In this document: piece after piece, positions 1 to 7,446 of the stretch
Layout: each line of letters begins with the position of its first letter
How positions within the stretch are numbered: position 1 is the stretch's first letter
Source: Microbacterium sp. W4I4
GTDB lineage: Bacteria; Actinomycetota; Actinomycetes; Actinomycetales; Microbacteriaceae
Direction of reading: 5' to 3'
Assembly: GCF_030816235.1 (NCBI RefSeq)
Contig: NZ_JAUSXT010000001.1
Span: 2,170,001 to 2,234,000, forward strand
Length of the DNA: 64,000 nt
Program-made: the position numbers and the translations under genes
Notes under the pieces: model-generated
Told to the model about the DNA's origin: nothing
The model's input: the letters and a program-made list of their open reading frames with translations, nothing else
Database searches by the model: none

Positions 1-1
1 C

Positions 2-697
2 AAGTATCAGCAGATTCTGCACACTCTCTCGAGCCGCATCGACGCGATGAGTCCCGGCGACGCGCTGCCCAGCGAGGAAGAGCTCTCCAAGGAGTTCCGC
101 GTCTCGCCGATGACGACCAGGCGCGCCCTGACGATCCTGCTGGATGCAAAGCGCATCGTCGGAATCCGAGGGAAGGGCACCTTCGTCGCCCGGCGCCCGA
201 TGGCGCGGACGATGACGTTGATGTCCTTCAGCGAGGCGATGCGCTCACACGGACGCGCACCGCATTCGCGGGTGCTCGGCATGTCGATGAGTCCGGCGGA
301 TGCCGAGTCCGCTGAGGCGCTGCAGATCGATGTGGGGACGCACGTCTACAGCATCCACCGTCTGCGGTTCGGCGACGACGTCCCCATCGGCGTCGACGTG
401 ACGGTGCTGCCTGCGTCGCGGTTCCCCGGGCTGCTCGGCCATGACTTGACCGGCTCGCTGTACGCGGTCCTGCGCGAGCAGTACGACACGGCGATCGAGC
501 GCGCCACCTCCCGCATCAGCGCGGTGATCCCGGACTCGGCGACCGCCGAGCTGCTGGAGGTGGAGGCCGGCACCCCTTGCCTGGCCGTCCAGGCGACGGC
601 CAAGGACGAGAACGGCACGATTGCGGAGTCGACCCACTCGCTGTACCGGGGCGACCTGTACGAACTCACCGTCGAACACCGTCGCGACAGCGCGTAG
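2..697 (+). CDS. GntR/HutC-family transcriptional regulator, 5' end cut by window edge
   Basis: The reading frame is open from base 2, so the true start lies outside the window; 231 residues are visible. The N-terminal part is a GntR winged helix (LPSEEELSKEFRVSPMTTRRAL, then the wing GIRGKGTFVARRP). Residues from about 75 on match a UTRA ligand-binding domain, which senses a small molecule, often a sugar, sugar phosphate or amino-sugar. Such proteins normally repress a neighbouring catabolic operon, but that operon is not visible: the next gene is convergent. Family assignment is secure; the effector is unknown. Confidence 0.9.
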   Translation, partial: KYQQILHTLSSRIDAMSPGDALPSEEELSKEFRVSPMTTRRALTILLDAKRIVGIRGKGTFVARRPMARTMTLMSFSEAMRSHGRAPHSRVLGMSMSPADAESAEALQIDVGTHVYSIHRLRFGDDVPIGVDVTVLPASRFPGLLGHDLTGSLYAVLREQYDTAIERATSRISAVIPDSATAELLEVEAGTPCLAVQATAKDENGTIAESTHSLYRGDLYELTVEHRRDSA

Positions 698-752
698 CGA
701 CCACGCGCCTTGCCGCTCGCGCGCCCGCCCTCCCTCGCATGCTCGCACCCTC

Positions 753-821
753 GGGAGGAGATCGCACGGATGGGAGGACGAGACCCCCAGCATCCTCCTC
801 CCATCCGCGAGAAGTCCTCCC
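753..821. terminator. Compound inverted repeat downstream of the GntR gene
   Basis: A perfect 12-base inverted repeat (CGGATGGGAGGA at 767-778, its complement at 796-807) is nested inside a second pair (GGGAGGA at 753-759, TCCTCCC at 815-821). It lies between the GntR gene and the convergent dehydrogenase gene. The likely role is transcription termination, though there is no T-run. Confidence 0.5.
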
Positions 822-952
822 GTGGGGGTGGCCGCCGCAGCCGATCCTCAGCCAGCCCGGTCAGTGGGCGTCTGCGAATCTCAAGGTGTTCGCGCACTGA
901 GCTTCGCCGCGGCATGAGGCTCAGCCCCGGCTCACGTGGCGGCTCAGACGAC

Positions 953-1015
953 GGATGTCGGCTCAGAACGCGATTCTGAGCCGACATCCGGTCGTTTCTG
1001 CCGACATCTGTCGGC
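953..1015. terminator. Two adjacent hairpins between convergent genes
   Basis: A perfect 16-base stem (GGATGTCGGCTCAGAA at 953-968, complement at 974-989, 5-base loop) is followed by a second stem GCCGACA/TGTCGGC at 1000-1015 that reuses part of the same arm sequence. The rest of the 698-1036 gap shows only further GGCTCAG-like fragments and no convincing gene. It is probably a terminator for one or both convergent genes. Confidence 0.6.
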
Positions 1016-1036
1016 AAGCACACCGACGCGCCGCGC

Positions 1037-2587
1037 TCACCAGGGGTTCGGCTTGTAGTCCTTCAGGAACACGCCGTACAGGTCGACGCCCTCCTCGCCC
1101 TGCACGATCGGGTCGTACACGCGCGCGGCGCCGTCGACCAGGTCGAGCGGGGCGTGGAAGCCCTCCTCGGCCAGGCGCACCTTCGTGTGGTGCGGGCGCT
1201 CGTCGGTGATCCAGCCGGTGTCGACGGCGGTCATCAGGATGCCGTCGGTCTCGAGCATCTCTCCGGCGCTGGTGCGCGTGAGCATGTTCAGCGCGGCCTT
1301 GGCCATGTTGGTGTGCGGATGCCCCGGGCCCTTGTACCTACGGGAGAACTGTCCCTCCATCGCCGACACGTTGACGATGTACTTGCGGCGGGCGGTCGAG
1401 GCGGCCATCGCGGCCCGAAGCCGGCTGATCAGCAGGAACGGCGCCGTGGTGTTCGCCAGCTGCACCTCGAGCATCTCCAGCGGGTCGACCTGATCGACCG
1501 ACTGCACCCAGCTGTTCACCGTGTTCACATCGGGCACGAGACCGCCGGCGTCGATCGCGGTGCCGTCGGCGTGCTTCTCCAGCGACGACGAGCCAGGCGC
1601 CATCGCGAGCCGCGACAGATCGTCGGCGGTCAGCGCCTGCCCGCCGCGCTCGGCGACGGTGCCGGCGACGGCCGCGAGGGAGAGCAGCGGATGCGCGTCC
1701 ACCGACGCCTGCAGGGCCTGCGGGTGCGGGTCGGCGGTGTGGCCGAAGGTCTCCATCTCGGGCAGCGGACCGTCGGGAAGAGGCTGCAGCTCGGCATCCG
1801 CCAGCAGCGAGTACGCACCAGGCGAGCGCCGCACGGTCTGCGCGGCGTTGTTGATGAGGATGTCCAGCGGCCCCTGGGCCGCGACCGAGTCAGCCAGGCC
1901 GATCACCTGCGCCGGGTCGCGCAGGTCGATGCCGACGACCCGCAGTCGGTGCAGCCAGTCGGCCGCGTCGGGCAGCGACGAGAAGCGCCGCACCGCGTCG
2001 CGCGGGAAGCGCGTGGTGATCGTGAGGTGCGCGCCGTCCCGCAGCAGCCGCAGGGCGATGTGCATGCCGATCTTGGCGCGGCCACCGGTGAGCAGGGCGC
2101 GCTTGCCGGTCAGGTCGGCGTGCGCGTTGCGCTTGCCGTGGCTGGAGCGCGCGCAGTCCGGGCAGAGCTGGTGGTAGAACGCGTCGACAAGCGTGTACGG
2201 CTGCTTGCAGATATAGCAGTTGCGGGGCTTGAGGAGCTCGCCGGCGATGGGCGCGTCCACGACGCTGGTCGCCAGGTCGTTGCCGCGGGTCTCGTCGTCG
2301 ATGCGGTCGGGCGCGCCGGTCGCGGTGCGCGCGACGACGGCCTTGTCGGCGTCGGCGATGGCATCGCGGATCTCCTTGCGACGTGCCCGCTTGACCGCCT
2401 TGAACATGTTGGAGGTGCCGCGGCGGACGGCGAGGTAGTCCGGATGCTCCTGATCGACCTGGTCGAGTTCGGCGAGCACCTTCAGGGTGATGGCGAGCTC
2501 GGTGGGATCGATGCCGGAGGGGGCGCCGGCTCCTTCAGGGGTCCCTGAGCCGGTCGAAGGGGCGGCCGGGGCGGAAGGGTCGGTCAT
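1037..2587 (-). CDS. Short-chain dehydrogenase/reductase relative with zinc-ribbon-like insert
   Basis: 516 residues, about twice a classical SDR. Residues about 25-115 are helical and charged. A four-cysteine cluster follows (CYIC near 123, CPDC near 142), like a zinc ribbon. The Rossmann part starts with TGGRAKIG near 166 and has the NNAA motif and a catalytic-type Ser in NVSAMEG near 407. Where SDRs have YxxxK this protein reads TNMAK, so the catalytic Tyr is Thr and a His sits just before it. It may be a weak or redirected enzyme, or a nucleotide-binding protein. Residues 9-20 are encoded by a short REP-like repeat. The start is supported by a -10 box 7 bases upstream. The substrate is unknown. 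Confidence 0.75.
   Translation of the reverse strand: MTDPSAPAAPSTGSGTPEGAGAPSGIDPTELAITLKVLAELDQVDQEHPDYLAVRRGTSNMFKAVKRARRKEIRDAIADADKAVVARTATGAPDRIDDETRGNDLATSVVDAPIAGELLKPRNCYICKQPYTLVDAFYHQLCPDCARSSHGKRNAHADLTGKRALLTGGRAKIGMHIALRLLRDGAHLTITTRFPRDAVRRFSSLPDAADWLHRLRVVGIDLRDPAQVIGLADSVAAQGPLDILINNAAQTVRRSPGAYSLLADAELQPLPDGPLPEMETFGHTADPHPQALQASVDAHPLLSLAAVAGTVAERGGQALTADDLSRLAMAPGSSSLEKHADGTAIDAGGLVPDVNTVNSWVQSVDQVDPLEMLEVQLANTTAPFLLISRLRAAMAASTARRKYIVNVSAMEGQFSRRYKGPGHPHTNMAKAALNMLTRTSAGEMLETDGILMTAVDTGWITDERPHHTKVRLAEEGFHAPLDLVDGAARVYDPIVQGEEGVDLYGVFLKDYKPNPW
2543..2561. repeat. 19-base REP-like repeat inside a coding region
   Basis: The + strand reads CCCTGAGCCGGTCGAAGGG, an imperfect palindrome that differs at one base from the copy at 15663-15681. 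It lies in the 5' end of the SDR-relative gene and encodes part of its low-complexity N-terminus. Confidence 0.7.
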
Positions 2588-2594
2588 TGGGCCG

Positions 2595-2600
2595 ATTCTA
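2595..2600 (-). promoter_or_regulatory. -10 box TAGAAT, leaderless promoter of the SDR relative
   Basis: On the minus strand TAGAAT ends 7 bases before the ATG at 2587 and there is no Shine-Dalgarno sequence. This fits transcription starting at or next to the start codon, common in actinobacteria. Confidence 0.55.
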
Positions 2601-2668
2601 CGCGGCGAAGCTGGGCAGGGCCCGGCGCCCGGGACGGCGGTAGCGGGCGGAACCGGGCGGAACCGCCG

Positions 2669-2697
2669 GTGACGTTGTCCGACGCCCGGCGTAGGGT
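2669..2697 (+). promoter_or_regulatory. Promoter of the M4 protease gene
   Basis: GTGACG (2669-2674), a 17-base spacer and TAGGGT (2692-2697), followed 6 bases later by the ATG at 2704. No ribosome binding site is seen, so the mRNA is probably leaderless. Confidence 0.55.
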
Positions 2698-2703
2698 CGG
2701 GAC

Positions 2704-3783
2704 ATGAGCACCACAGCTGTTGCAGAGACGTTCACCCATCAGGGAATCGTGCCGGGCTATCTGCTGGCGCGGCTGGCCGGTTCGAGCCAGTTCACCCGGG
2801 CCGCCGAGGCCGCCAGGCAGACGCTGATCAAGGGCCGCCCGGAATTCCGTGCCGCGCTCGAGCTCTCGGTGGATAAGAACGGCGACCTCATCGCCGATGT
2901 GCAGGCCGCGCCCACGCGCACCATCTACGACGCGCACAACACCGAGCAGCTGCCAGGCACCGAGGTGCGCGGCGAAGACGATCCCGCCGTCGCGGATGCC
3001 GCGGTGAACCAGGCCTACGACGGTCTCGGCGACACATTCCGGATGCTGCTGGAGGCGTTCGAGCGCGATTCGCTCGACGGCAAGGGTGCGCCGTTGACCG
3101 CGACCGTGCACTATGGCGAGAAGTACGACAACGCGTTCTGGAACGGCTCGCAGATGGTGTTCGGCGACGGCGACGGCGAGGTGTTCACGGGCTTCACCAG
3201 CTCGGTCACCGTCATCGGCCACGAACTCGGACACGGGGTGATCCAGACCACCGCCGCGCTGGAGTATCAGGGGCAGTCCGGGGCGCTGAACGAGTCGCTC
3301 GCCGACGTGTTCGGATCCCTGACCGAGCAGTTCGCGCTGGGACAGACCGCGGATCAGGCGAGCTGGCTGATCGGCGCAGGCATCTTCACCCCGGCCGTGC
3401 AGGGCAGGGCGCTGCGCGACATGCTGAACCCGGGCACCGCCTACGACGATGACGAGCTGGGTAAGGATCCGCAGCCCGCCGACATGGCGCACTACGTGGA
3501 CACGACTGAGGACAACGGCGGTGTGCACATCAACTCCGGCATCCCCAACCGCGCCTTCGCCCTGGCGGCGACGACCATCGGCGGTCACGCCTGGGAGGGG
3601 GCAGGGCTGGCCTGGTACCGCGCCCTCACCGGCGGGCTGTCGTCAACCGCCGGATTCACAGAGTTCGCCGAGCAGACCATCACCGCGGCCACCGAGATCG
3701 GGGCTACCGTGGAGATGGCGGTCCGCGATGCCTGGATCGCCGTCGGAGTGATCAAGGATGCTTCAGTACGAACCCCCCGGTGA
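2704..3783 (+). CDS. M4 (thermolysin-family) metalloprotease, protealysin-like
   Basis: 359 residues. Zinc-protease motifs are intact: H173-E174-L-G-H177, third ligand E197 in GALNESLADVFG, and the catalytic His275 in VHINSGIPN. There is no signal peptide. The N-terminus has a short segment (GIVPGYLLARLA, about residues 14-25) instead of the long FTP/PepSY propeptide, which is the layout of protealysin-like M4 enzymes. The next gene overlaps its 3' end by 26 bases and looks like its dedicated inhibitor. Expected role: a peptidase made as a short-propeptide precursor and active in the cytoplasm or exported without a classical signal. Confidence 0.9.
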   Translation: MSTTAVAETFTHQGIVPGYLLARLAGSSQFTRAAEAARQTLIKGRPEFRAALELSVDKNGDLIADVQAAPTRTIYDAHNTEQLPGTEVRGEDDPAVADAAVNQAYDGLGDTFRMLLEAFERDSLDGKGAPLTATVHYGEKYDNAFWNGSQMVFGDGDGEVFTGFTSSVTVIGHELGHGVIQTTAALEYQGQSGALNESLADVFGSLTEQFALGQTADQASWLIGAGIFTPAVQGRALRDMLNPGTAYDDDELGKDPQPADMAHYVDTTEDNGGVHINSGIPNRAFALAATTIGGHAWEGAGLAWYRALTGGLSSTAGFTEFAEQTITAATEIGATVEMAVRDAWIAVGVIKDASVRTPR

Positions 3784-4120
3784 CGGATCGGATGCCGTCT
3801 CCGACAGCACAGACGATGCGGATCACGGTCGCATCGTCGTAGCGGTGGTGCGCACCGGCGGCTTCGCCGGTCTGCGTCGGCGCTGGCGGGTGGAGCCCGA
3901 TCCCGAACAGGCGCCGCAGTGGGTCGCGCTGGTCGAGCGCTGCCCGTGGGACGAGCAGTCGGATGCCGGGACGGATGTCGGCGCGGATCGCTACGTGTGG
4001 AGCATCCATGCCGTGCTGCGCGAACAGCAGCACGAACGCGTCGTACCCGACCACGAACTGCAGGGCGCGTGGCGCGAACTGGTGGATGCCGTCCGCGACG
4101 CCGACCGCAGCGAGAGCTGA
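3758..4120 (+). CDS. Emfourin-like inhibitor of M4 protease
   Basis: 120 residues. The core IVVAVVRTGGFAGLRRRW (about residues 25-42) followed by a Trp-containing acidic region and a helical C-terminus matches what I know of emfourin (M4in), a protein inhibitor encoded next to protealysin-like proteases. The gene starts inside the protease gene, overlapping it by 26 bases, so the two are probably translationally coupled and made together. The first 20 residues are acidic and low in complexity. A later start is possible. Function is inferred from the motif and the pairing. Confidence 0.75.
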   Translation: MLQYEPPGDGSDAVSDSTDDADHGRIVVAVVRTGGFAGLRRRWRVEPDPEQAPQWVALVERCPWDEQSDAGTDVGADRYVWSIHAVLREQQHERVVPDHELQGAWRELVDAVRDADRSES

Positions 4121-4168
4121 CAGGATCTTCCCGGCCCACGACGGCGCCGGGCGCGCGACAATGGAGTC

Positions 4169-4381
4169 ATGGGACTGTTCTCGCAGAAGCAGCAGGAGCC
4201 GAGCACCTGGGCGGCGTTGCCCGGTGAGCCACTCGACGAGGCCAAGAACGCGCGCCTCGAAGACGTGCCGACCGCCGACCTGCTCGACATCGGCCTGGGC
4301 GCGAAGTACTCGACGATGGTGTTCCCCGTCGCACCGCCTGCGCCCGAGGCCGTGGACACCTCCGAGAACGACGGCGAGTAG
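4169..4381 (+). CDS. Small conserved-looking protein, unknown function
   Basis: 70 residues beginning MGLFSQKQQEPSTW and rich in acidic residues toward the end. No motif, membrane segment or signal is visible. A GACAAT box lies 6 bases before the ATG, so it may be transcribed leaderless. It sits between the inhibitor gene and another small unknown gene on the same strand. I do not recognise the family. Confidence 0.55.
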   Translation: MGLFSQKQQEPSTWAALPGEPLDEAKNARLEDVPTADLLDIGLGAKYSTMVFPVAPPAPEAVDTSENDGE

Positions 4382-4385
4382 CAAG

Positions 4386-4391
4386 TACACT
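4386..4391 (+). promoter_or_regulatory. -10 box TACACT, leaderless promoter
   Basis: TACACT is followed by six bases and the ATG at 4398. It decides the start of the next small gene, whose frame is otherwise open far upstream. Confidence 0.5.
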
Positions 4392-4397
4392 CTCGGC

Positions 4398-4724
4398 ATG
4401 CCGACTCCCGCTGAGGCCACTCGCCTGCTCCAGCTCGCCCGTGACTCCCGGACACGCGGCGACCTGCTGCTGCACCTGCAGTTCGACGTCGCCCAGCTGT
4501 CCGGCGAGGCGTCGTCGTGGGGATCCGCCGAGAACCGCATGCAGCGCGACGATTTCGTCGGCTACTTCCTCAGCCAGGTCGAGAATCTCGGCTGGCGGCT
4601 CGAGCACACCGGATACGCGTTCGTCGAGAGCGGTGCGACGACATCCGCCCGCTTCTTCGGCACGGGCGAGGGCGTCGTCAACCACGGCGGCATCGAGGCG
4701 TTCTTCACCTTCCGCGCCGTCTGA
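4398..4724 (+). CDS. Hypothetical protein, 108 residues
   Basis: Begins MPTPAEATRLLQLARDSRTRGD. The frame is open upstream to 3963, but the start at 4398 is chosen because a TACACT box precedes it by 6 bases and the upstream part overlaps the inhibitor gene. The protein is soluble, with a predicted helix-then-strand character and a C-terminus rich in Gly and Phe (FFGTGEGVVNHGGIEAFFTF). The function is not recognised. Confidence 0.6.
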   Translation: MPTPAEATRLLQLARDSRTRGDLLLHLQFDVAQLSGEASSWGSAENRMQRDDFVGYFLSQVENLGWRLEHTGYAFVESGATTSARFFGTGEGVVNHGGIEAFFTFRAV

Positions 4725-4754
4725 CTCGGCCCTCGTCACCGGCGGCCGCGGGCG

Positions 4755-5258
4755 TCAGGATGCGGCGCTGCGCGCCGCGGCGACCAGGGGTGCGACGCCG
4801 TAGCGACCCACGTCCACGCTGAGCTTCACGCCGTCGGTCGACTGCACGATCACCCGTGATCGCCCGGCGACCGACACCATGCGACCGGAGGCGATGTCGC
4901 GGTACGCGATGCGCTTCTCCTGACCGAGCACGGTGCGGAAGTGCACGGCATCCGCCCCCACTTCCAGGTACCAGTTGCGATAGGCGATCAGGATGGCGAG
5001 GCCGACGACGAAGAGCACCGCCGAGGCGATCCGGGCCGGCAGCAGCTGTGCGGTGTACGGCGAGGCGAACGCCGCGAGGCCCAGGATGAACCCCGCCGTG
5101 AGCAGCACCGCGCCGACGAGGACGACCAGCAGCGGCATCCGCTGTCGACGCTGCACGGCCTTGACCGGCGTGACGCGTCGGAAGAACCGCGCGATGAACA
5201 CGAGGATCACCGCGATCACGATGAGGAAGATCACGACCTTCACGACGAACCCGGACAC
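4755..5258 (-). CDS. Small membrane protein with C-terminal PH-like domain
   Basis: 167 residues with a GTG start. Three hydrophobic segments are visible: VVIFLIVIAVILVFIA near residues 6-21, MPLLVVLVGAVLLTAGFILG near 38-58 and ASAVLFVVGLAILIAY near 75-90. A hydrophilic domain with alternating strand pattern follows (WYLEVGADAVHFRTV ... IAYRDIASGRMV), as in bacterial PH-domain membrane proteins. The GTG at 5258 is preferred over the one at 5243 because TACCTT lies exactly 6 bases upstream. It is divergent from rnhA. Function unknown. Confidence 0.65.
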   Translation of the reverse strand: MSGFVVKVVIFLIVIAVILVFIARFFRRVTPVKAVQRRQRMPLLVVLVGAVLLTAGFILGLAAFASPYTAQLLPARIASAVLFVVGLAILIAYRNWYLEVGADAVHFRTVLGQEKRIAYRDIASGRMVSVAGRSRVIVQSTDGVKLSVDVGRYGVAPLVAAARSAAS

Positions 5259-5264
5259 CCCTTG

Positions 5265-5270
5265 AAGGTA
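5265..5270 (-). promoter_or_regulatory. -10 box TACCTT for the membrane protein gene
   Basis: Minus-strand TACCTT followed by six bases and the GTG at 5258. No separate ribosome binding site is seen, consistent with a leaderless transcript. Confidence 0.45.
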
Positions 5271-5330
5271 CCAACTGTCGGGCGGTGTCGGCTGCGCGGC
5301 GGTGTCGTGCCGACGCCGTACGGTTGGAGG

Positions 5331-6092
5331 ATGACGATCATCGCCGCCGCAGACGGCTCCGCTCTCGGCAACCCCGGGCCGAACGGCTGGGCCTGGTACA
5401 TCGACGACGACAACTGGGCGGCAGGCGGCTCCCCGCACGGCACGAACAACCAGGGCGAGCTGCAGGCGGTTCTCGAGCTGCTGCTCGCGACGGCCGGCAC
5501 CGACGAGAAGGTGCTCATCCACTGCGACAGCCGGTACGTGATCGACTCGGTGACCAAGTGGATGCCGGGATGGAAGCGTCGCGGCTGGCGCAAGTCCGAC
5601 GGCGGCCCCGTCCTGAACCGCGACCTTCTCGAGGGCATCGACGAGGCGATCCGCGGCCGCGACGTGGAGTTCTCCTGGGTGAAGGGGCACGCCGGGCATC
5701 CGCTCAACGAGGCGGCCGATGAGCGCGCGAATGCGGCCGCGAAGGCGTACCAGCAGAAGCAGGAGCCCCGGCGCGGACCGGGGTTCGCCTCGGCATCCGA
5801 CGGCGGTGCGGCGCTCGCCGGTGCCATGGTTCTGGAAGCTGATTCCGGCGCTCAGGAGAGGCGGGTTGCCGAGCCGGTCGAAGCGCCCATGCCCGCGTCG
5901 TCGCCGCCGCTGTGGGCCGAGGCATCCGACCTGCTCGACGGGCTGTCCGACCCTTCGGACTCAGCGGCTCACGCCGCATCGGCTCCGGTCGAGGTGCAGC
6001 TGTCCCTCTCCGCCGCCGAGCATGCCCGCCTGCGCGACCGCGCCGACGCCCAGGGGATCACGCTCGAAGAGGCGCTGCGCCGCCTCATCTGA
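5331..6092 (+). CDS. rnhA: Ribonuclease HI with long C-terminal extension
   Basis: 253 residues. Residues 1-140 are RNase HI: catalytic D8 (ADGSALGNPG), E43 (NNQGELQAV), D66 (HCDSRY) and D130 (NEAADERAN), with the KGHAGH loop near 118-123. It cleaves the RNA strand of RNA-DNA hybrids. Residues 141-253 are an extra tail: a low-complexity linker followed by a short VEVQLSLSAAEHARLRDRA segment with a ribbon-helix-helix look near the end. The linker contains two degraded REP-like stretches (for example AEPVEA). The start is set by TACGGT at 5319-5324 and GGAGG just before the ATG. Confidence 0.93.
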   Translation: MTIIAAADGSALGNPGPNGWAWYIDDDNWAAGGSPHGTNNQGELQAVLELLLATAGTDEKVLIHCDSRYVIDSVTKWMPGWKRRGWRKSDGGPVLNRDLLEGIDEAIRGRDVEFSWVKGHAGHPLNEAADERANAAAKAYQQKQEPRRGPGFASASDGGAALAGAMVLEADSGAQERRVAEPVEAPMPASSPPLWAEASDLLDGLSDPSDSAAHAASAPVEVQLSLSAAEHARLRDRADAQGITLEEALRRLI

Positions 6093-6181
6093 GAAGGCCG
6101 AGCTTCGGCATCCGATATGCCGGCGATATGTACGTGTTCTCCGGTATGGTCACCCACCCGGCGCGGGTCTACGGTGTGCGG

Positions 6182-7102
6182 ATGAGCGCCATATCCACCC
6201 GATTCGGCCGCGCTCCGCACCTCGCGACCGACACTGTCCTTCGCGCGGGCCCCACCGGGTCCGCAACGGCACAAGCCGCACCTTCGCCCGCGCAGCGGGC
6301 GCTCATCCTGGTCCTCGCCGTCGTGGTCGCACTGGTCCTGGCGGTGAGCGCGGCCTCCCCCGCATCCGCCGCGGGAAAGGGCGGCAAGGGAGGCGGTGGA
6401 GGCGGATCGAACACCGCTGTCACCTACTCCGCGCTCGGTGACTCCTATGCCGCCGGCCAGGGCGCGGGCAGCTATCTCAACACCAGCTGCTACGTGAGCT
6501 CGAAGGGGTATCCGGCACTGATCGACGCCGACCGCAAGATCACCCTCAACGCCGAGCCCGCATGCTCCGGCGACTCGAGCCTGGACGTCGTCGGCCGGCA
6601 GGCGCCGCTCGTCCCCGCCACCACGACCCGCGTCACCCTCACCGTCGGCGGCAACGACGTCGGCTTCGAGAACGTCATGCAGAACTGCTTCGTGCTGATC
6701 AGCGCGAGCAGCTGCAGCACGGCGATCGCCGTCGGGGATGCCATGGTCGCCGACGGCACGATCACAGGGCGCATCACCGCGGCCGTGAATGCGATCCGGG
6801 CCAAGGCGCCGAACGCCAGAGTCATCGTCACCGGCTACCCGCGGCTGTTCGCTCCCACCGTCACTCGCGCCTACGCGCAGCAGGTGAACGTCAGCACGAC
6901 CGCGCTGAACAGTGCGATCCGCACCGGGGCGGACTCGGCCGGCGCTGTGTACGTCGACGTCGAGGCGGCGTTCGCCGGCCATGGCATCGGCAGCTCGAGC
7001 CCGTGGATCAACGACTGGAACTGGCTGAGCTTCTCGGCCGGGTTCCATCCGAACGCCAGCGGCTACGCGGCATACGCCGCGCAGGTCAAGACGGTCTGGT
7101 GA
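6182..7102 (+). CDS. Secreted SGNH/GDSL-type esterase or lipase
   Basis: 306 residues. An N-terminal hydrophobic segment (ALILVLAVVVALVLAVSA) with an Ala-rich cleavage region near residue 63 indicates secretion, followed by a Gly-rich linker. SGNH blocks: S88 in ALGDSYAAGQG, the oxyanion Gly/Asn in GGND (N158), and H289 in GFHPNASGY. The Asp normally three residues before the His is Ala, so the enzyme may use a Ser-His pair, as reported for the Streptomyces scabies esterase. Four cysteines fit two disulfides. The start at 6182 is chosen as the one directly before the signal; an ATG about 54 bases upstream is possible. Confidence 0.85.
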   Translation: MSAISTRFGRAPHLATDTVLRAGPTGSATAQAAPSPAQRALILVLAVVVALVLAVSAASPASAAGKGGKGGGGGGSNTAVTYSALGDSYAAGQGAGSYLNTSCYVSSKGYPALIDADRKITLNAEPACSGDSSLDVVGRQAPLVPATTTRVTLTVGGNDVGFENVMQNCFVLISASSCSTAIAVGDAMVADGTITGRITAAVNAIRAKAPNARVIVTGYPRLFAPTVTRAYAQQVNVSTTALNSAIRTGADSAGAVYVDVEAAFAGHGIGSSSPWINDWNWLSFSAGFHPNASGYAAYAAQVKTVW

Positions 7103-7118
7103 GTGCCAGACTGGCGGC

Positions 7119-7418
7119 ATGTGGATCGGATGGATCGAGTTCGACATCCTGCTCGGCGACGTGCACTCGCTCAAGGAGAAGCGCAGCATCATCAGGCCGA
7201 TCATCGCCGATCTCAGCCGGCGCACCGAGGCCGCCGCTGCCGAGGTCGGCGCGCAGGATCTGCATCGTCGCACGATGATCGGCGTCTCGATCGTGGCGAC
7301 GCACGCCGGGCACGTCGGCGAGGTTCTGGATCAGGCGGAGCGGATGCTGGCGGAGCAGCATCCCGAGATCACCCTGCTCTCCAGCCGGCGCGGCCTGCAC
7401 TCCAGCGGCGACGACTGA
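7119..7418 (+). CDS. DUF503 (YlxP-like) family protein
   Basis: 99 residues. The start MWIGWIEFDILLGDVHSLKEKRSIIRP is typical of DUF503, a small alpha/beta protein found next to translation or ribosome-assembly genes in many bacteria. The C-terminus is short and polar. It follows the esterase gene by 16 bases and ends in a hairpin shared with the convergent MscS gene. Family assignment is firm; the function is not established. Confidence 0.85.
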   Translation: MWIGWIEFDILLGDVHSLKEKRSIIRPIIADLSRRTEAAAAEVGAQDLHRRTMIGVSIVATHAGHVGEVLDQAERMLAEQHPEITLLSSRRGLHSSGDD

Positions 7419-7446
7419 CGGCGGCGCGCGAGGCCGCGCCGGTCAG
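7415..7446. terminator. Imperfect hairpin covering two convergent stop codons
   Basis: CTGAC at 7415 pairs with GTCAG at 7442-7446 around a GC-rich interrupted stem. The stop codons of the DUF503 gene and of the MscS gene both lie in it. Probable bidirectional terminator; the stem has a bulge. Confidence 0.4.
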
